A DNA stretch of 64,000 nt from Bryum argenteum (Eukaryota; Streptophyta; Bryopsida; Bryales; Bryaceae), in contig CM073324.1 of the NCBI GenBank assembly GCA_037043015.1, forward strand, positions 427,413-491,412, in the 5' to 3' direction. Shown here one piece after another: positions 1 to 10,654 of the stretch. Position 1 is the stretch's first letter. The number at the start of each line of letters is the position of its first letter. The notes below the pieces were generated by a model. The model was not told the DNA's origin. It was given only the letters and a program-made list of their open reading frames with translations, and searched no databases. Both the position numbers and the translations under genes were made by a program.

Positions 1-2198
1 TATAATGATATCAGTCTCCATTCAACCTGGTTCAATGGCTAGCACAATCACTCTCTAGGTGTCAACTACTAACTAAAGTGAACTTGGGATTCAAGTGAAC
101 TGAAGTTAACTTGAACTATAAACTGCACATCGAACACTCGTAGTAACTATGAATAAATGGCATGGATTTTAGTGAAGGCAGCTTTTGTTTTTGGGTTTTC
201 AAACATTTGGCATGTTTTACCATTGCAAGCCAATTATGTGAAATCTAAAATAGTTTTTCATGAATTTTTTTTCATAGGTTTGATATTTAGATGCATTCCA
301 ACAACTTTGTAGTTGGAAGTTTTTTGAACTAGATAACTTTGGTATTGGCTTTGCAATGATGTTTCTATGATGAAAAAAGTGAAAAAATGGATGATTTTTG
401 AAGAGCTGGATCTCCTTCATCCACCGTTAGATTTTGACTTTATTTTTTGGGATGGATTCCAATTATGGTCTATTTTTAGTGGTAGAAACCTTGACCCAAT
501 CGAGGATATATTTAAGAAAAGGCATGGATTTGAGTGCAAGGGGTCTAGTTTTGGACTATTTTTCCTTTTTAAATTTTTGGCAGTTTTCACGACTACAAGG
601 CTACTATTTGAGCCAAGATTTTTTTTTTTGATGAATTTTTTTGGTACAAGAGTGTCTTTGAGATGAAGATGAACAAGTTTCTAGTTGCTGATTTTTTGAT
701 TGCAAATTTCATGTTGGTAGTATTTTCACTTCAAAGTGGAAATGATGGTATTTTGGAGCCTGTTTTGCGCACTAATATGTTATGATCTTGCAATCTATGA
801 GGTCCCATGAGTCAAGTTTTGGTCCACATGATCTGCTACAAGTCTATTACAAGTTTGTACGGTCGAGATCTGAATAGCTTATCTTTATTTTCATCTATAT
901 CACTTTTTTTGAAAATGAGTTTTTGGCTAAAAATACCCCAAGGACGTATAGGAGTTAAGCGTTAAAATTCTCAAATCATAAAGATCTCAAACTCTAACCC
1001 TCTCTCAACAACTTAAAGTCTCAGAACATTTGTAAATGATGTAATGAAAACATTTACTAAAAAAGAAAATGAATATTAGATTAAACCGTTTGCGCATTCC
1101 AACGGATTGGCTAAAGGTGCAAGACTCCCTACATTTAGCAGTGTAAAAGGTATTTTGTTTTCCCAACATATTGGTTATATTGTTACTTAAACCGATTCTG
1201 TTAAAATTGCATTATTCCGCGAATATGGCGCTTTTTGGGGTGCTTACAAGGAAAAAAATGATGTCGGTTATTGTCGAGTATTTGTCGAGTTTTGACATGA
1301 TAGGGCAAATATTTCTCAGTGGCCGTTCAAGAACAACAATGTTTTTAAACGGATATTTCTCAGTGGCCGTTCAAAAACCATGTGATATACGAGAATTTGA
1401 AAGTGATATTATGGAAAATGAGTGAGAATGTTTAGATAGGAGTTATGTTCCCAAAAAAAAAAAAAAGAGGGGAAGAATGATATGCTATAATTCTTATAAA
1501 AGAAGGGATACAATCAACGAGAGAAAAAAAAAAATGGGGTAATTTTTCAATAGTAATATAAACACTTCAGCTTTTATGCCTCCATTATTTTTATAAGGTC
1601 AATTTTAATCAACACAAGTTTTAAAATCATTCTCCCTCTCTTCAAATCTGTATTCGCTTTATGATTCAATGTTCTGCTGAATCAAAATACTTGCAAGTAA
1701 ATGATGACCTCTAGATGCGTTAGTACCACGATTTTTAAATATGATCATCATTTTCATATGGTCATAATTAGCTAGTTCAGGTGTTAAAATTGTCCCTTCA
1801 CCCCTTTTATCTATTTATTTCTTTAGCCTCTTTGACCCCCCTATTGCCTTTTGAGGTACAGTGTTGTGTTCTTCACATCCATACTTCCAGAGTACCGGGT
1901 CACTCGAGTGAGTTTCATCCAATTAATCAACTCCACGTTCAGTTGCGAAGTGCGCTCTACATATATTTCTGTAAATAAAGTGGCTGCGAACTCCAAGTTT
2001 CACTCCCGCTTTTACTCACGGTCACGAACGTACTAGCATAGTGGTACTCTACTGTCCTGGTCCGTATGGGTGCTCTTTATCTCATGCATGCATGATATCA
2101 AGTATATAATCGCGTGCTCGTCTGCTCATTCTACAACCTGCAATTGGAATGAGAGAATCGAAATTGCACTCGCTTTGACTCCGAGATAGAGAATAGGA
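1..2198. other. AT-rich intergenic DNA, no gene recognised
   Basis: Open frames here are short, AT-driven and show no recognisable domain. The only local structure noticed is a short direct repeat: the phrase ATTTCTCAGTGGCCGTTCAA occurs near 1310 and again near 1358, 48 bp apart. Several A-runs and T-runs are present. Upstream exons of the carbonic anhydrase relic at 3608 could lie here, but none was recognised. Confidence 0.6.
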
Positions 2199-2203
2199 TG
2201 GAT
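2199..2203. repeat. 5-bp target-site duplication, left
   Basis: TGGAT immediately left of the solo LTR. The matching copy is at 3500-3504. Confidence 0.8.
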
Positions 2204-3499
2204 TGTCGCGCACCTCTCCTTGAGGAGTGCCCGCAACACCAAGGGCCCAAGGGGGACACCGGAGTGACGCCCGGGCCTTGGGGTGCCAAGGTGAAGGGAA
2301 CCTAAGTGGGCCTAGTGTGGGAGAGGACCCCGGGCGTTGGAGACGCCTCTCACCCACGGAGACTAGGAGCCACGAGGGAATGGACATGAGATTATGGAAG
2401 CTCATGTTGCCACGATTCCGGGATGCTAAGGAGCACCTCATTTGGAGGTGTGAGCTAAAAGTTATGGGAGTTGGAAGATTGTGGGACTAAAGGGAGTGCT
2501 GTCCAGGGACAGTGCTGGACTGGGAAGCTGGCCCGGGACTCCCGAATCTTCAGAGGGGCATAACTCCCTCAGTACTTGTCGGAATGAGGCAAGTAAGGTG
2601 TCTATCGGCATCTACTTGACGAGTAGATGTCGATAGAGTGGTCGCTCGTCGCGTTTGGATGCGGGACGAGGTAGATACGAGCCCTGGAAGGTTCGGGAAG
2701 TCTCCCGGGGCCTTCCAGCGGCTAAGGCATTGGGAGATTTGGGTGGTCTTCCAAAACTAAGAGGTGTGAGGGTCCAGCCCTTCACCTAGGACCAGGGGCT
2801 GCCGAATCCCACAGAGTATACTATGGGGAGGGCTGGTCTCCCTCCCCACTCCCATGGTGCCTTGGTGGTGACCAAGGTGGGAGTCCCGAGTGGTGTGGCT
2901 AGTGTTGGGGCCTCACCATGGGGACTCCCAAGCCAAGGTGAGTCCCAATGGGTGGAGCTAGTGTTGGGGCTCCACCATGGGGACTCAAAGTGCAAAATGA
3001 GGCACGGTGGGTGGAGCTAGTGTTGGGGCTTCACCACGGTGGCTCATAAGGACAAGGTGAGTCCCGGTGGGGGAGCTAGTGTTGGGGCTTCACCACGGAG
3101 ACTCATATGGGCAAAATGAGGACCATGAGTGCTACCGATGTGGGGTGGTGTCTCACCGCCGGCGTTGTGACTACTTGGTGGCCTTGGGGTCACCATGGTG
3201 GTCATGGGCGGTGGTGAGGAGACACCACCAAGTGCGGTTAGGCCGCGTGGTATGGGAGTGCCACCAAGTTGGGCCTTGGACATAAGTGGAAGTCCGCACC
3301 TAACCATTGGCTACCTACTAAGGGATTGAGTCCCGACTTTATGAGTAGGAGGGTTCGGTGTCCAAGCTAGGAGCTTGGAAGCTGGTATGGGGAGCTAACC
3401 TTGTGCATGTAGGGGATGTGCAGGGTTAGCGCTCGTGACACTTGCTAGAGTTGGGAAACAGTTGGTGTAAGCTAAGGTGAGCTAGCAAGGGTCGCGACA
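2204..3499. mobile_element. Solo LTR of an unclassified LTR retrotransposon
   Basis: The 1296-bp segment begins TGTCGCG and ends CGCGACA, a perfect 7-bp terminal inverted repeat with canonical TG...CA ends. The five bases before it (2199-2203) and after it (3500-3504) are both TGGAT, the 5-bp target duplication made by retroviral-type integrases. No gag or pol lies inside, so this is a solo LTR left by LTR-LTR recombination. It is GC-rich compared with its flanks and contains a 59-bp tandem repeat. Short frames inside it, such as 2082-2490 and 2786-3307, are regarded as chance. Superfamily (gypsy or copia) cannot be told without internal sequence. Confidence 0.85.
2898..3133. repeat. 59-bp tandem repeat, four units, inside the solo LTR
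   Basis: The phrase GCTAGTGTTGGGG recurs at 2898, 2957, 3016 and 3075, exactly 59 bp apart. Each is followed by a C(T/C)(T/C)CACCA(T/C)GG phrase and a GGACTC-like block. Units differ by scattered substitutions. Confidence 0.85.
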
Positions 3500-3504
3500 T
3501 GGAT
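3500..3504. repeat. 5-bp target-site duplication, right
   Basis: TGGAT immediately right of the solo LTR, identical to 2199-2203. Confidence 0.8.
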
Positions 3505-3607
3505 TGCGTGTTGCACATAATTTCTGATGTTCAGCTTGATGTGTACATGGTAGCTGGAACGAATTCTAAAGTACACGTGTTTGATTCATTTTGTGGACGT
3601 CCAGATT

Positions 3608-4196
3608 GCGCTTCCGGCTGGTTATTCGACTCTGAAAATCGATGGTGCCGTGTACGAGGCCAAGCAGATGCACTTCCACTACCCGAGCGAGCACAAGCTT
3701 CCGGGCTTCACATAAGGAGCATGATATCCTATTGGAGCATTGCGTATTATCCACAACCAGTAATTTGATGATGATTCGCAATTGGGCTAAACTGCTCCTT
3801 GCTCGGACTCCCTGCAGGTTTCCATTGGAGATGCATCTGGTGCACACGCGCGTAGAGGCAGGCGTGACCAAGATTGCAATCATCGGATGGCTCTTCAGAC
3901 TCGGCCACGATAACTCATTCTTGAACCAGGTACGTATGTGTGATGGTGCACGGGGAGAGCTGTCAGTCGTGGTGATTAATGATCATAATTAGCTTCTGTT
4001 ATGTTGGGCTAAATACACACTGATCCCGAGGGCGCTCCCGCGGTGCTTCTATAGTTCGTCAACAATCTGCCCAAAACACTAGGACAGAAGAAGAGCATTC
4101 TCCTTCCGAAGCTGCTGTCGACCCGAAGACCGTACGGTCGATACATGGGCTCCCTCACCACCCCTCCTTACTCTGAGGGCGTCATCTGGACTGTCA
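3608..4196 (+). pseudogene. Alpha-type carbonic anhydrase gene fragment (three exon-like segments)
   Basis: Alpha carbonic anhydrases hydrate CO2 at a zinc held by three histidines. Segment 1 (3608-3712) encodes LKIDGAVYEAKQMHFHYPSE, the family's core strand with the first two zinc histidines (HFH) and a PSEH block. Segment 2 (3818-3929) follows an AG acceptor at 3816 and encodes LEMHLVH, carrying the third histidine, then a GT donor at 3930. Segment 3 (4055-4196) follows CTATAG and encodes RYMGSLTTPPYSEGVIW, the family's C-terminal signature, with tyrosine where cysteine is usual. Between segments 1 and 2 no good donor is visible; a TAA follows at 3713. The gene is cut on the left by the solo LTR (TSD at 3500) and stops matching at 4196, where LTR-like sequence begins. 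The N-terminal third was not found. Confidence 0.8.
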
Positions 4197-4600
4197 TGTT
4201 GAATGTAACACTACTAGGATGAGGGGGGTTTTGTGATGTGCTCACATCACAAGCTCTCAAGTAAGAGATGGGCAGAGAGAGGGTAAATCCCTACTTACTT
4301 CTCCTTGATGAAAGTGTGGATGATTGTGAAGATTTTCATCCACGGTTTAGACATTCATTCTTCATTTTTATCTTCTCCGCCATACGAATCGAGGGAAGCT
4401 GCTCTGGAGAGTGAGCAATCTAGGGTTTGACGGTGCTGGACATCTCTAGTTCGTCGCCTTCTTCCAGCTTTTCTATTGTGAAAAGTGTGATTCTATGGGA
4501 AGGATTCCGACAATCTGCATGCAGCAAATAGATGCGTCTGGCAATCAGTTCTAGAATTACGTAATCTAGAGTTGGAATCGAGCATTCTCGTTATACTAGG
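4197..4600 (+). mobile_element. Copia-like LTR end and primer-binding-site remnant
   Basis: The carbonic anhydrase reading stops where TGTTGAATGTAACA begins at 4197, a start typical of plant copia LTRs. About 370 bp later, at 4571, GTTGGAATCGAGCATTCTCG resembles the copia primer site complementary to initiator tRNA-Met (TGGTATCAGAGC in most elements), followed by a copia-like leader. The expected CA end just before it is degraded (AATCTAGA). No second LTR, gag or pol was found. The call rests on short motifs only. Confidence 0.35.
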
Positions 4601-5225
4601 GTTCTCAATCGCTGCATTGATCGCTTGTGCGATTGGACTCAGTAGTAGCGATGGTGGCACCTGTGCCATTGGTGTTTGCGTATTATGTCAGAGGTCATGG
4701 CTACGGGCACGCAACGCGCATCGTGGAGGTGCGTGTGAGCCGTCGAAACAGCTCAATTAATCAAGTTACTTAATTATCTCAATGTATTGTAAGTATTATG
4801 GTAAAATTAAGCCATTTTCATAGCTTGTAGCCTAATGAGCAATTATTATTGCAAAATAGAGACTTATCTAATTTTACAAACTCTTAATTTTGTCACTAAG
4901 GCCATTTAAGAGAGACATACTAATTTATGTACGTAGTACTTGGAATAAGCCATTTATTAGTCATATACTAATTTCCGACATGTAGTAGATAGACATTCTA
5001 ATTTCTAATTTCCGATATGTAATAGATAGCCATTCTAATTCCTACTTGCAAAGTTTAGTAGGAAGCCATGCTAGGTTCTAATTGCAATATTTAATTGCTA
5101 ACTTACACTAATTTCTAATTGCAAAAGCTAGTAGATATCATATACTAATTCTTAATTGCGAAATTGAATAGATAGTCATACTAATTTTTAATCGCAGCAT
5201 TTAGTAAATAGTTCAATTATTCTCG

Positions 5226-5398
5226 TTACACTATTTAGCATCCGCCCACACTATACAGGCCGGAGGTTACACTATTTAGCATCCGCCCACACTATACGGG
5301 CCGGAGGTTACACTATTTAGCATCCGCCCACACTATACGGGCCAAAGGTTACACTATTTAGCATCCGCCCACACTATACGGGCCAAAGGTTACACTAA
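5226..5398. repeat. 41-bp tandem repeat, about four units
   Basis: Units start with TTACACTATTTAGCATCCGC at 5226, 5267, 5308 and 5349, exactly 41 bp apart. They end in GGGCC(GG/AA)AGG with only one to three differences between neighbours. The last unit runs into TTACACTAATTATTAAT. The period is continuous with no unique spacers, so this is not a CRISPR. Confidence 0.9.
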
Positions 5399-5480
5399 TT
5401 ATTAATCTCCTTCTGATACGAAGGAATCTTGAGCCAGTTCTCAACTCACTTATTGAGTTGAATAATTCCTCATTGTAGGT

Positions 5481-5490
5481 GTATATAAGA
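5481..5490 (+). promoter_or_regulatory. Possible TATA box
   Basis: GTATATAAGA sits 90 bp after the 41-bp array and 30-50 bp before a pyrimidine-rich stretch. No gene follows, so it may be a relic LTR promoter or chance. Confidence 0.25.
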
Positions 5491-6400
5491 AGAGTAGTGT
5501 CCCTTCAATTTACAACCCAGCCTTTAGCTTCCTTTTACGATCTCTTTAAGTTTCAAAGTTCTTTTTCTTCTTTTCTGTATCTTTCTGTTGGTGTTCGACT
5601 TTCCGCTGGTCTCGGTAGCTGCGTTCGTGGTGGTCTTGAGCTGGTCGCATTCGTGTGCATCGGCTTGTGAAGTTGCTGGTCTCTGCTCGTGGTTTTGGTG
5701 CTTGGAGTCGAGGCGCGCACTCGGATTCACCGACTAGCTCGGAATATATACATTTTATACATATTATGTAGTGATTAAACATGCGTATTACCCATTTAGT
5801 CTAAAAACCCAACATATGTTAGTTGGGATTAGAGTGTTTTGGGATTCTTGTGTATTTGCTTTAGGTCTTGAATAATTGAAGTAGTTAATAATTCATAGTT
5901 AGAATTAGGGGTGTTTAGGAGAGTTGGGTAAATTCCAATTTCTCTTATTTCCGTATTCGGTTATCCTAAGTTTATGTATTTGTGAGGCTTGGTATTTGAC
6001 CTATTCAAATGCGGTGGTAGTGGATCTCCTTAGAGTCCTATCTTGCTAATCTAGACTTGTAGGAGTAGTAAATGGCATGGTTTAGGTTCTAGGGAGTTAG
6101 GAGTGTGAAAGGGGCTAGAAGGGCTGGATGGATGGCAACTAACGGATGAAAAATCATCCTTGCGATGAATGAAGCTTTTAGAGGTTTCCATCACCTATGG
6201 CAACGGTTAGAGGAGAGTTGGGGGAGAAGGCCGTTAGGCTAGTTTTTTAGGTGTGTGTGGGTGAGAGAGAAAAAAAAATTAGGAAGGAGGTGTAGAGAAA
6301 AAAATGTTCAATCTAGGTTTAGTTTGGTGATTGATTGTTGTTGGAATGTTGTTGTTGAAGATTTGAGAGATTTGGCGTGAGTTGTGACAATGTAGGAGGG

Positions 6401-6940
6401 CAGCAGTTGGAGTGTCGACTTTAAAGGACAAGATCTAACGATTTACAAAGAATTGGGAGGCGTGACTTAGAGATCTGGAAGCGTCGTCGAGTCTCCTTTC
6501 CAACAAGACTAGGCGCGCCCTCATTGAAGCAAGGACGAGGGAGAAATCGTGATTCTACCAAGGAGACCCTACTGGCGACGGCAGAGTTGGAGGGCCGACT
6601 TTGAAGGACGAGATCTCACGATTTACAAAGAATTGGGAGGCGTGACTTAGAGATCTGGAAGCGTCGTCGAGTCTCCTTTCCAACAAGACTAGGCGCGCCC
6701 TCATTGAAGCAAGGACGAGGGAGAAATCGTGATTCTACCAAGGAAACCCTACTGGCGACGGCAGAGTGGGAGGGTCGACTTTGAAGGACGAGATCTCACG
6801 ATTGACAAAGAATTGGGAGGCGTGCCTTAGAGATCCAGAAGCGTTGTCGAGTCTCCTTTCCAACGAGACCAAGCTCACTCTCATTGGAGCAAGGACGAGG
6901 GAGAAATCACTATTCTACCAAGGAGACCCTACTGGTGACG
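6401..6940. repeat. 180-bp tandem triplication inside the gypsy LTR fragment
   Basis: Units start at 6401, 6581 and 6761, exactly 180 bp apart. The two full-length LTRs (18609 and 28699) have one unit each. The third unit is most like theirs. The first two share changes of their own, such as GGCGTGACTTAG where the third has GGCGTGCCTTAG, so the array probably grew by duplicating an already mutated unit. 180 is a multiple of three, but the first two units carry a stop in the frame that is open in the third. Confidence 0.9.
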
Positions 6941-7149
6941 ACAGCGCTTTTAAGGAGGGAGATGCTCCTCCTTCCTTGTTATATTTTTTCCTTGTGTGTT
7001 TTCTTTTATGCAATGTAGATTTGTAGTATCTTAGATACTAGACATAACATTATCTTGGAAATGGCAACTTAATTGCCCAAAAACATGTGTGGTTGCTTTG
7101 TTTGATGTGGTGATGATTGTGGTGAGTTCATTGCATGAATGGTGCTCTT

Positions 7150-7245
7150 TGCTTGATTGAATGAAATTGATTGCTTGATTGATTGAATGAAATTGATTGC
7201 TTGATTGATTGAATGAAATTGATTGCTTGATTGATTGAATGAAAT
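7150..7245. repeat. 26-bp tandem repeat in the LTR
   Basis: TTGATTGAATGAAATTGATT recurs about every 26 bp, three to four times. The same array, with small indels, is in both full-length LTRs (near 19680-19780 and 29770-29865), so it is an inherited LTR feature. Confidence 0.85.
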
Positions 7246-7377
7246 TGGAGTCCGTTGCTTGGAAGGCTACTACTTAGGTTGCACCCCACCATCTCGACCC
7301 AACTTGTGACCTTAAAACCGGGCAACCGGGATTAGGGCTCACATAATTGGTGCGTTTGCCGGGAGGTGGATGCTTTT

Positions 7378-7626
7378 ACCGATATCCCCTTTTTCCAAGT
7401 ACATTGGGAGAGAAATAGTAATTTCTGAAGACAAGCACTCTCCAACATGCTTCGGTTCAAGAAATGGGAGTGAAGCAAACTTCTTTCTGGAGCCGTGGTC
7501 AACAGTGAAAGATTGAGGAGGGGACCCCGCATTCGTAAGAGCGCCTACAGAAATCTGAGGCAATGGTCGACCGCGTCTACGTGCATTGTTGGTCGCTCCA
7601 TCCCAAGCTCGAGTCAAATCGCCTTC
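7378..7626. other. Spacer between gypsy fragment and minus-strand gene
   Basis: No coding region was recognised. This would be the 3' flank of the minus-strand gene ending at 7627. No clear polyadenylation signal was picked out. Confidence 0.4.
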
Positions 7627-10197
7627 TTACGGACTCGCAACGTCTTGATGGAGGGGGCCGGATTCATCGGGTTCTTGATCAAGATCAACGACAGGCTCCG
7701 CGGCGGCGTTGCGTCGCTTCCTGTTTGCTCGGGTTCTAGGATGTGCAATCGGTGAAGGAGGTTCGGAAGGTGACACGGGTGCGCTTGGTAAAATGGAGAC
7801 GTCTTCGTTGTCATCGTCATCGATCTCCATAGCTGCATTGCCTGGTGCGTTTGAAGTGAGGTTGCGAAGCAGATGTCTATCTTCCTTGTGCACAAAGTTA
7901 TCGTTGCACTCCAAGAACCAACCACCGGTCAGCAATTGTGAGTTGGAAAACCGTGTCTGTTGGGCTTCCGAGAAGATGCTGGATGGATCATTTGAGACGG
8001 TTACATCCTCGAGCTCAGGTGGAATGGACCACGAAGCCAAAGCTCCTTTGCTAAGAAGCTCTTGTTTCAAGTACCTACAGTCAATAAAATATATTAGAAT
8101 GAGAAGATGTATTATACTGTATTGATTTTAGAACTCCGCAAATGGAGTTGAAAGATGAAAAGCTAAATGAAAACGTACCGGAATAAGAGCCGTTTAATTG
8201 TAACCTTGCCACCACTAATCTTCTGAATATCGGATCCTTTTATGAACTTCGGGCTGGCATTTTGAGCGAGGTAGTTGCCAAAGGCCTTTTCCCATACAAG
8301 CAATCTCCATTTCTCAACATACGCGGATGGCGTTAATACCGCATCCGACCACTGAATGTGGATTTTGCCGTCCTCCACAAGTTGTTGTATTTCACTTTCG
8401 AGGGATTGTTGTAGCTGCAATAAAGTAGAACTCGTTAGAAAAAGTATATAGACGATCACGGGAGTACAATAATAATAGAAGTTCAGCAGAATATACCTGA
8501 GCCCAGAGAGAAGCGCGATGCAGAAATCCTAGCAACGTTTTATCCTTCATAGGGCGCTCTAATGGGAAGTGGACAGATCGACGAACATCATTTGGCGCAT
8601 TCCACCATTGCAGCCACTTTCCCTTAAAATCGAAATGGACATTGGTGGTGGCGACCATGTGCAACCGTTCGATTGTCATGTCGGGCTTCAGATTTTGGCT
8701 GTAGTGAGAGTAGATCTTCACATTGAACAAATCGAAGTAGTTAATTTCAGTTTTAGTCAATAACAGTACTGAGTCTGAATAGAAAGTAAGTTGAGAGGAT
8801 TGTTTACCTCTTTCGGGAATACTTTCCCAAGTTGGATATTGGCCACAACAACCATCTTGTTGAACTGTTTGTCACGAATCGATTTGATTTCGGCTTTGAT
8901 GGCGTTATCCATGGCACTCCAAACTCCTGGCCCTGATTGCTTTTCTTTCGGGGTAGTGGCGTAGTAAGTTGCTTCGGCATTATCCGATGCTTTCGCTAAC
9001 CTTCTCTACATGGCACAAAAGTAGTAGTAAGAAATTGTATTGACATGAGTACAAGATAGAAGTGTTTAATATGTATTAAGAAGTCTTACCGCATATAAGA
9101 ACTTGACGAAGACGTCCACTGTGACAGGATACCATGTTTCTTTTTTTGCTTTAGCGTTTTTGCAAATTTGGTAATCCTCCGGAGTAATGAGATCCTTGAA
9201 GTCTTCAAGTTTCAACTTACCAAATTTTCTCATGCGTTGCAGCTTCGCACATAAACTGTCTTCGACGTGGTCATGTTCAGTAGACCTGTATAGAGAAAAG
9301 GGAGACTTATATATGAGAATACGTCGAGGTTACAAAAAATTCAAAGAACTTTAATAAACAGAAGGTTTGAAATACTTACCAATTTATGTCATTCATGGCG
9401 TCGAAGAGGAGATTGCTTTGTCCGCGAACATCCAGTACGATGCAATCAACTGAGATGTACCATGATGGATCTTTCTGGTGGTAACGCTCTATATGACGCA
9501 TCCACGCCGTCAGACGGTGATTTCCTTCGTATACGTAGAAGTATTGCCCACTGAGATGATGTAGATCAGGATCCGACATCAAAGTCTTCTCGAACTCTTC
9601 ATTTGCATCTCTCCATAGCGGATTCTCCTACACACTGTCTCCTGCATCAACCTTTTTCTCTCTGCCTTTTCTGTCGAATGGCGATACATACATGACCCGT
9701 TCTCCTTCTCGATAACCTTTGTTGAACTCGTTCTCTAGTTTCCGAACGTCTTGTTCGGAGATAGGCCTAACCTTGGGGTAACACACCAAACGGCACAATG
9801 GAATTAGCATACGAGACTTCTTCACAGGTTTGAAACAAAACCTGTTTATGATTGCGATGGAATCACTTTTGTGAATCATCCGCATCTCATTTGCACTCCA
9901 GTCAGGATCTTTGTTTTGGAGATGGGGTGGCATGTGCACGATGCCGACGTTGACACTCCCTGGCAAAGAAGACTCTTCATCATCCGATGGGGACTCGTGT
10001 CCATGGGGATCTTGCAAAGCCTCCGGTAATGGTTCGGGTTCGATAGAAGTATCAGGGGGAACTGGAGATGAAATGTGTTCCAAGATTTCTTGTTGCACGG
10101 GTGTGCTACCATGTTCTTCGGAAAGTGGACTTGAGACAACGTTTTGAAGGGAGATATCTTCCACGTCTTGAAGAGATTGAAGCTCGGATATTCTCAT
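7627..10197 (-). pseudogene. Six-exon gene for a GNHR-motif (ParB/sulfiredoxin-like) protein, interrupted by one in-frame stop
   Basis: Reading the minus strand, exons at 9380-10197, 9090-9285, 8808-9005, 8497-8715, 8179-8414 and 7627-8074 join with GT-AG introns of 82-104 bp. The joined length is 2115 bases, an exact multiple of three, and all phases agree, which strongly supports the model. Only the acceptor at 8716 is weak. Around residues 222-232 is VYEGNHRLTAW, resembling the DGxHR-type catalytic motif of ParB/sulfiredoxin-fold proteins; that fold assignment is inference. The N-terminal 190 codons are acidic and low-complexity. The C-terminal part is rich in P, E and D with a basic RANRKRR patch. 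A TAG at 9628-9630 interrupts the frame 35 codons before GNHR. The first exon starts with ATG right at an acceptor-like TTTGTCAG, so earlier exons may exist. Function is unknown. Confidence 0.65.
9628..9630 (-). other. In-frame TAG inside exon 1 of the GNHR-motif gene
   Basis: The minus-strand reading runs ...GDSV, TAG, ENPLWRDANEEFEK... in one frame, with no nearby splice sites that would remove it. The sequence after it stays protein-like, so this is either a recent nonsense mutation, a base error, or recoding. Confidence 0.75.
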
Positions 10198-10348
10198 CTG
10201 ACAAATCAAGAAACATAATACAACACCGCACTAAAATCATAAGAATGAATCAATAAAGTTATAAAATATCAATTGAAATATAAAGCTGTTCGTAATGTGT
10301 ATAAACGTTATAAGTATCAAATAAGGTAGTCATAGGACTACATAGATT

Positions 10349-10654
10349 TCACTTTGCTGCAAGTCGCGGAGAGCGTCTGGGTGCAAGTAAAGCTAAAGCT
10401 TTTGTTTCGATACGTCTAGATTTGGCCTCATTTTTTTTAATTCGCATGTTAACCTCTCGTGCCACCCGATCAACGATTCCACTTGAAGTGGAACGGACAT
10501 GAGGGGCAGGGGGCGGAGTATCGGGAACCAAAGTCAATGCTACTACCAAACGACGGGACTCTACTACGGCCATGACATGATCTCTCAAAGTTGATAAGTC
10601 CTTGTCGGCATCAGATTCCTCCTCCACGGGCAGAACATTAACTTTCTGGGAGTG
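10349..10654 (-). CDS. Probable last exon of a small minus-strand gene ending in a basic RRSPRLAAK tail
   Basis: The minus-strand frame from an acceptor-like TGATGCAG (just above 10654) to the stop at 10349-10351 is 102 codons. It is acidic at first (EEESDADKDLST), then proline-rich (PDTPPPAP), then strongly basic, ending APRRSPRLAAK, a possible DNA-binding or nuclear-targeting tail. The exon begins in phase 0, matching the phase-0 donor of the exon at 13505-13696, which would make a two-exon gene with a 2.85-kb intron filled by the satellite. That link is inference. The frame also stays open to 10714, so an independent start is possible. No family was recognised. Confidence 0.4.
   Translation of the reverse strand, partial: HSQKVNVLPVEEESDADKDLSTLRDHVMAVVESRRLVVALTLVPDTPPPAPHVRSTSSGIVDRVAREVNMRIKKNEAKSRRIETKALALLAPRRSPRLAAK

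Larger units (their letters stand above)
4601..5756. other. Gene-free AT-rich tract with short repeated words
   Basis: No coding region was recognised. From about 4860 to 5220 the words CTAATTTCTAATTGC and AGTAGATAG recur irregularly, suggesting decayed tandem structure. A TATA-like GTATATAAG at 5481 lies just downstream of the 41-bp array, followed by a C/T-rich stretch. This could be the promoter of another decayed LTR, but no TG...CA boundaries could be fixed. Confidence 0.45.
5757..7377 (+). mobile_element. Truncated Ty3/gypsy LTR plus primer site (same family as 18609-29961)
   Basis: From about 5757 the sequence is collinear with the LTRs at 18609 and 28699, lacking roughly their first 70 bp. 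The LTR end (GGGCTCACA) is at 7343. It continues through a primer-binding site (TGGTGCGTTTGCCGGGAG from 7348) and about 12 bp of leader, and matching stops at 7377. It is therefore a 5' LTR fragment, not a solo LTR. It differs from the other LTRs by carrying three 180-bp copies of a segment they hold once. Its primer site is closer to the tRNA-Asp-type consensus TGGCGCCGTTGCCGGGGA than that of the full element. Confidence 0.85.

Noticed and set aside
2082..3307. Overlapping frames of 65-119 codons
   Set aside because: They lie within a GC-rich solo LTR and its 59-bp repeat; long frames on both strands are expected there.
3499..3768. 89-codon frame starting MDCVLHI as the carbonic anhydrase product
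   Set aside because: The conserved carbonic anhydrase residues are in a different frame (3608-3712), so this frame is a shadow.
5226..5398. Evenly spaced 41-bp repeats that could suggest a CRISPR array
   Set aside because: The whole period is repeated with no unique spacers, and the context is a plant-type nuclear region full of retrotransposons.
4197..5756. A complete copia element
   Set aside because: Only one LTR-like start and one degraded primer site are visible; no second LTR or pol domain was found, so only a remnant is called.
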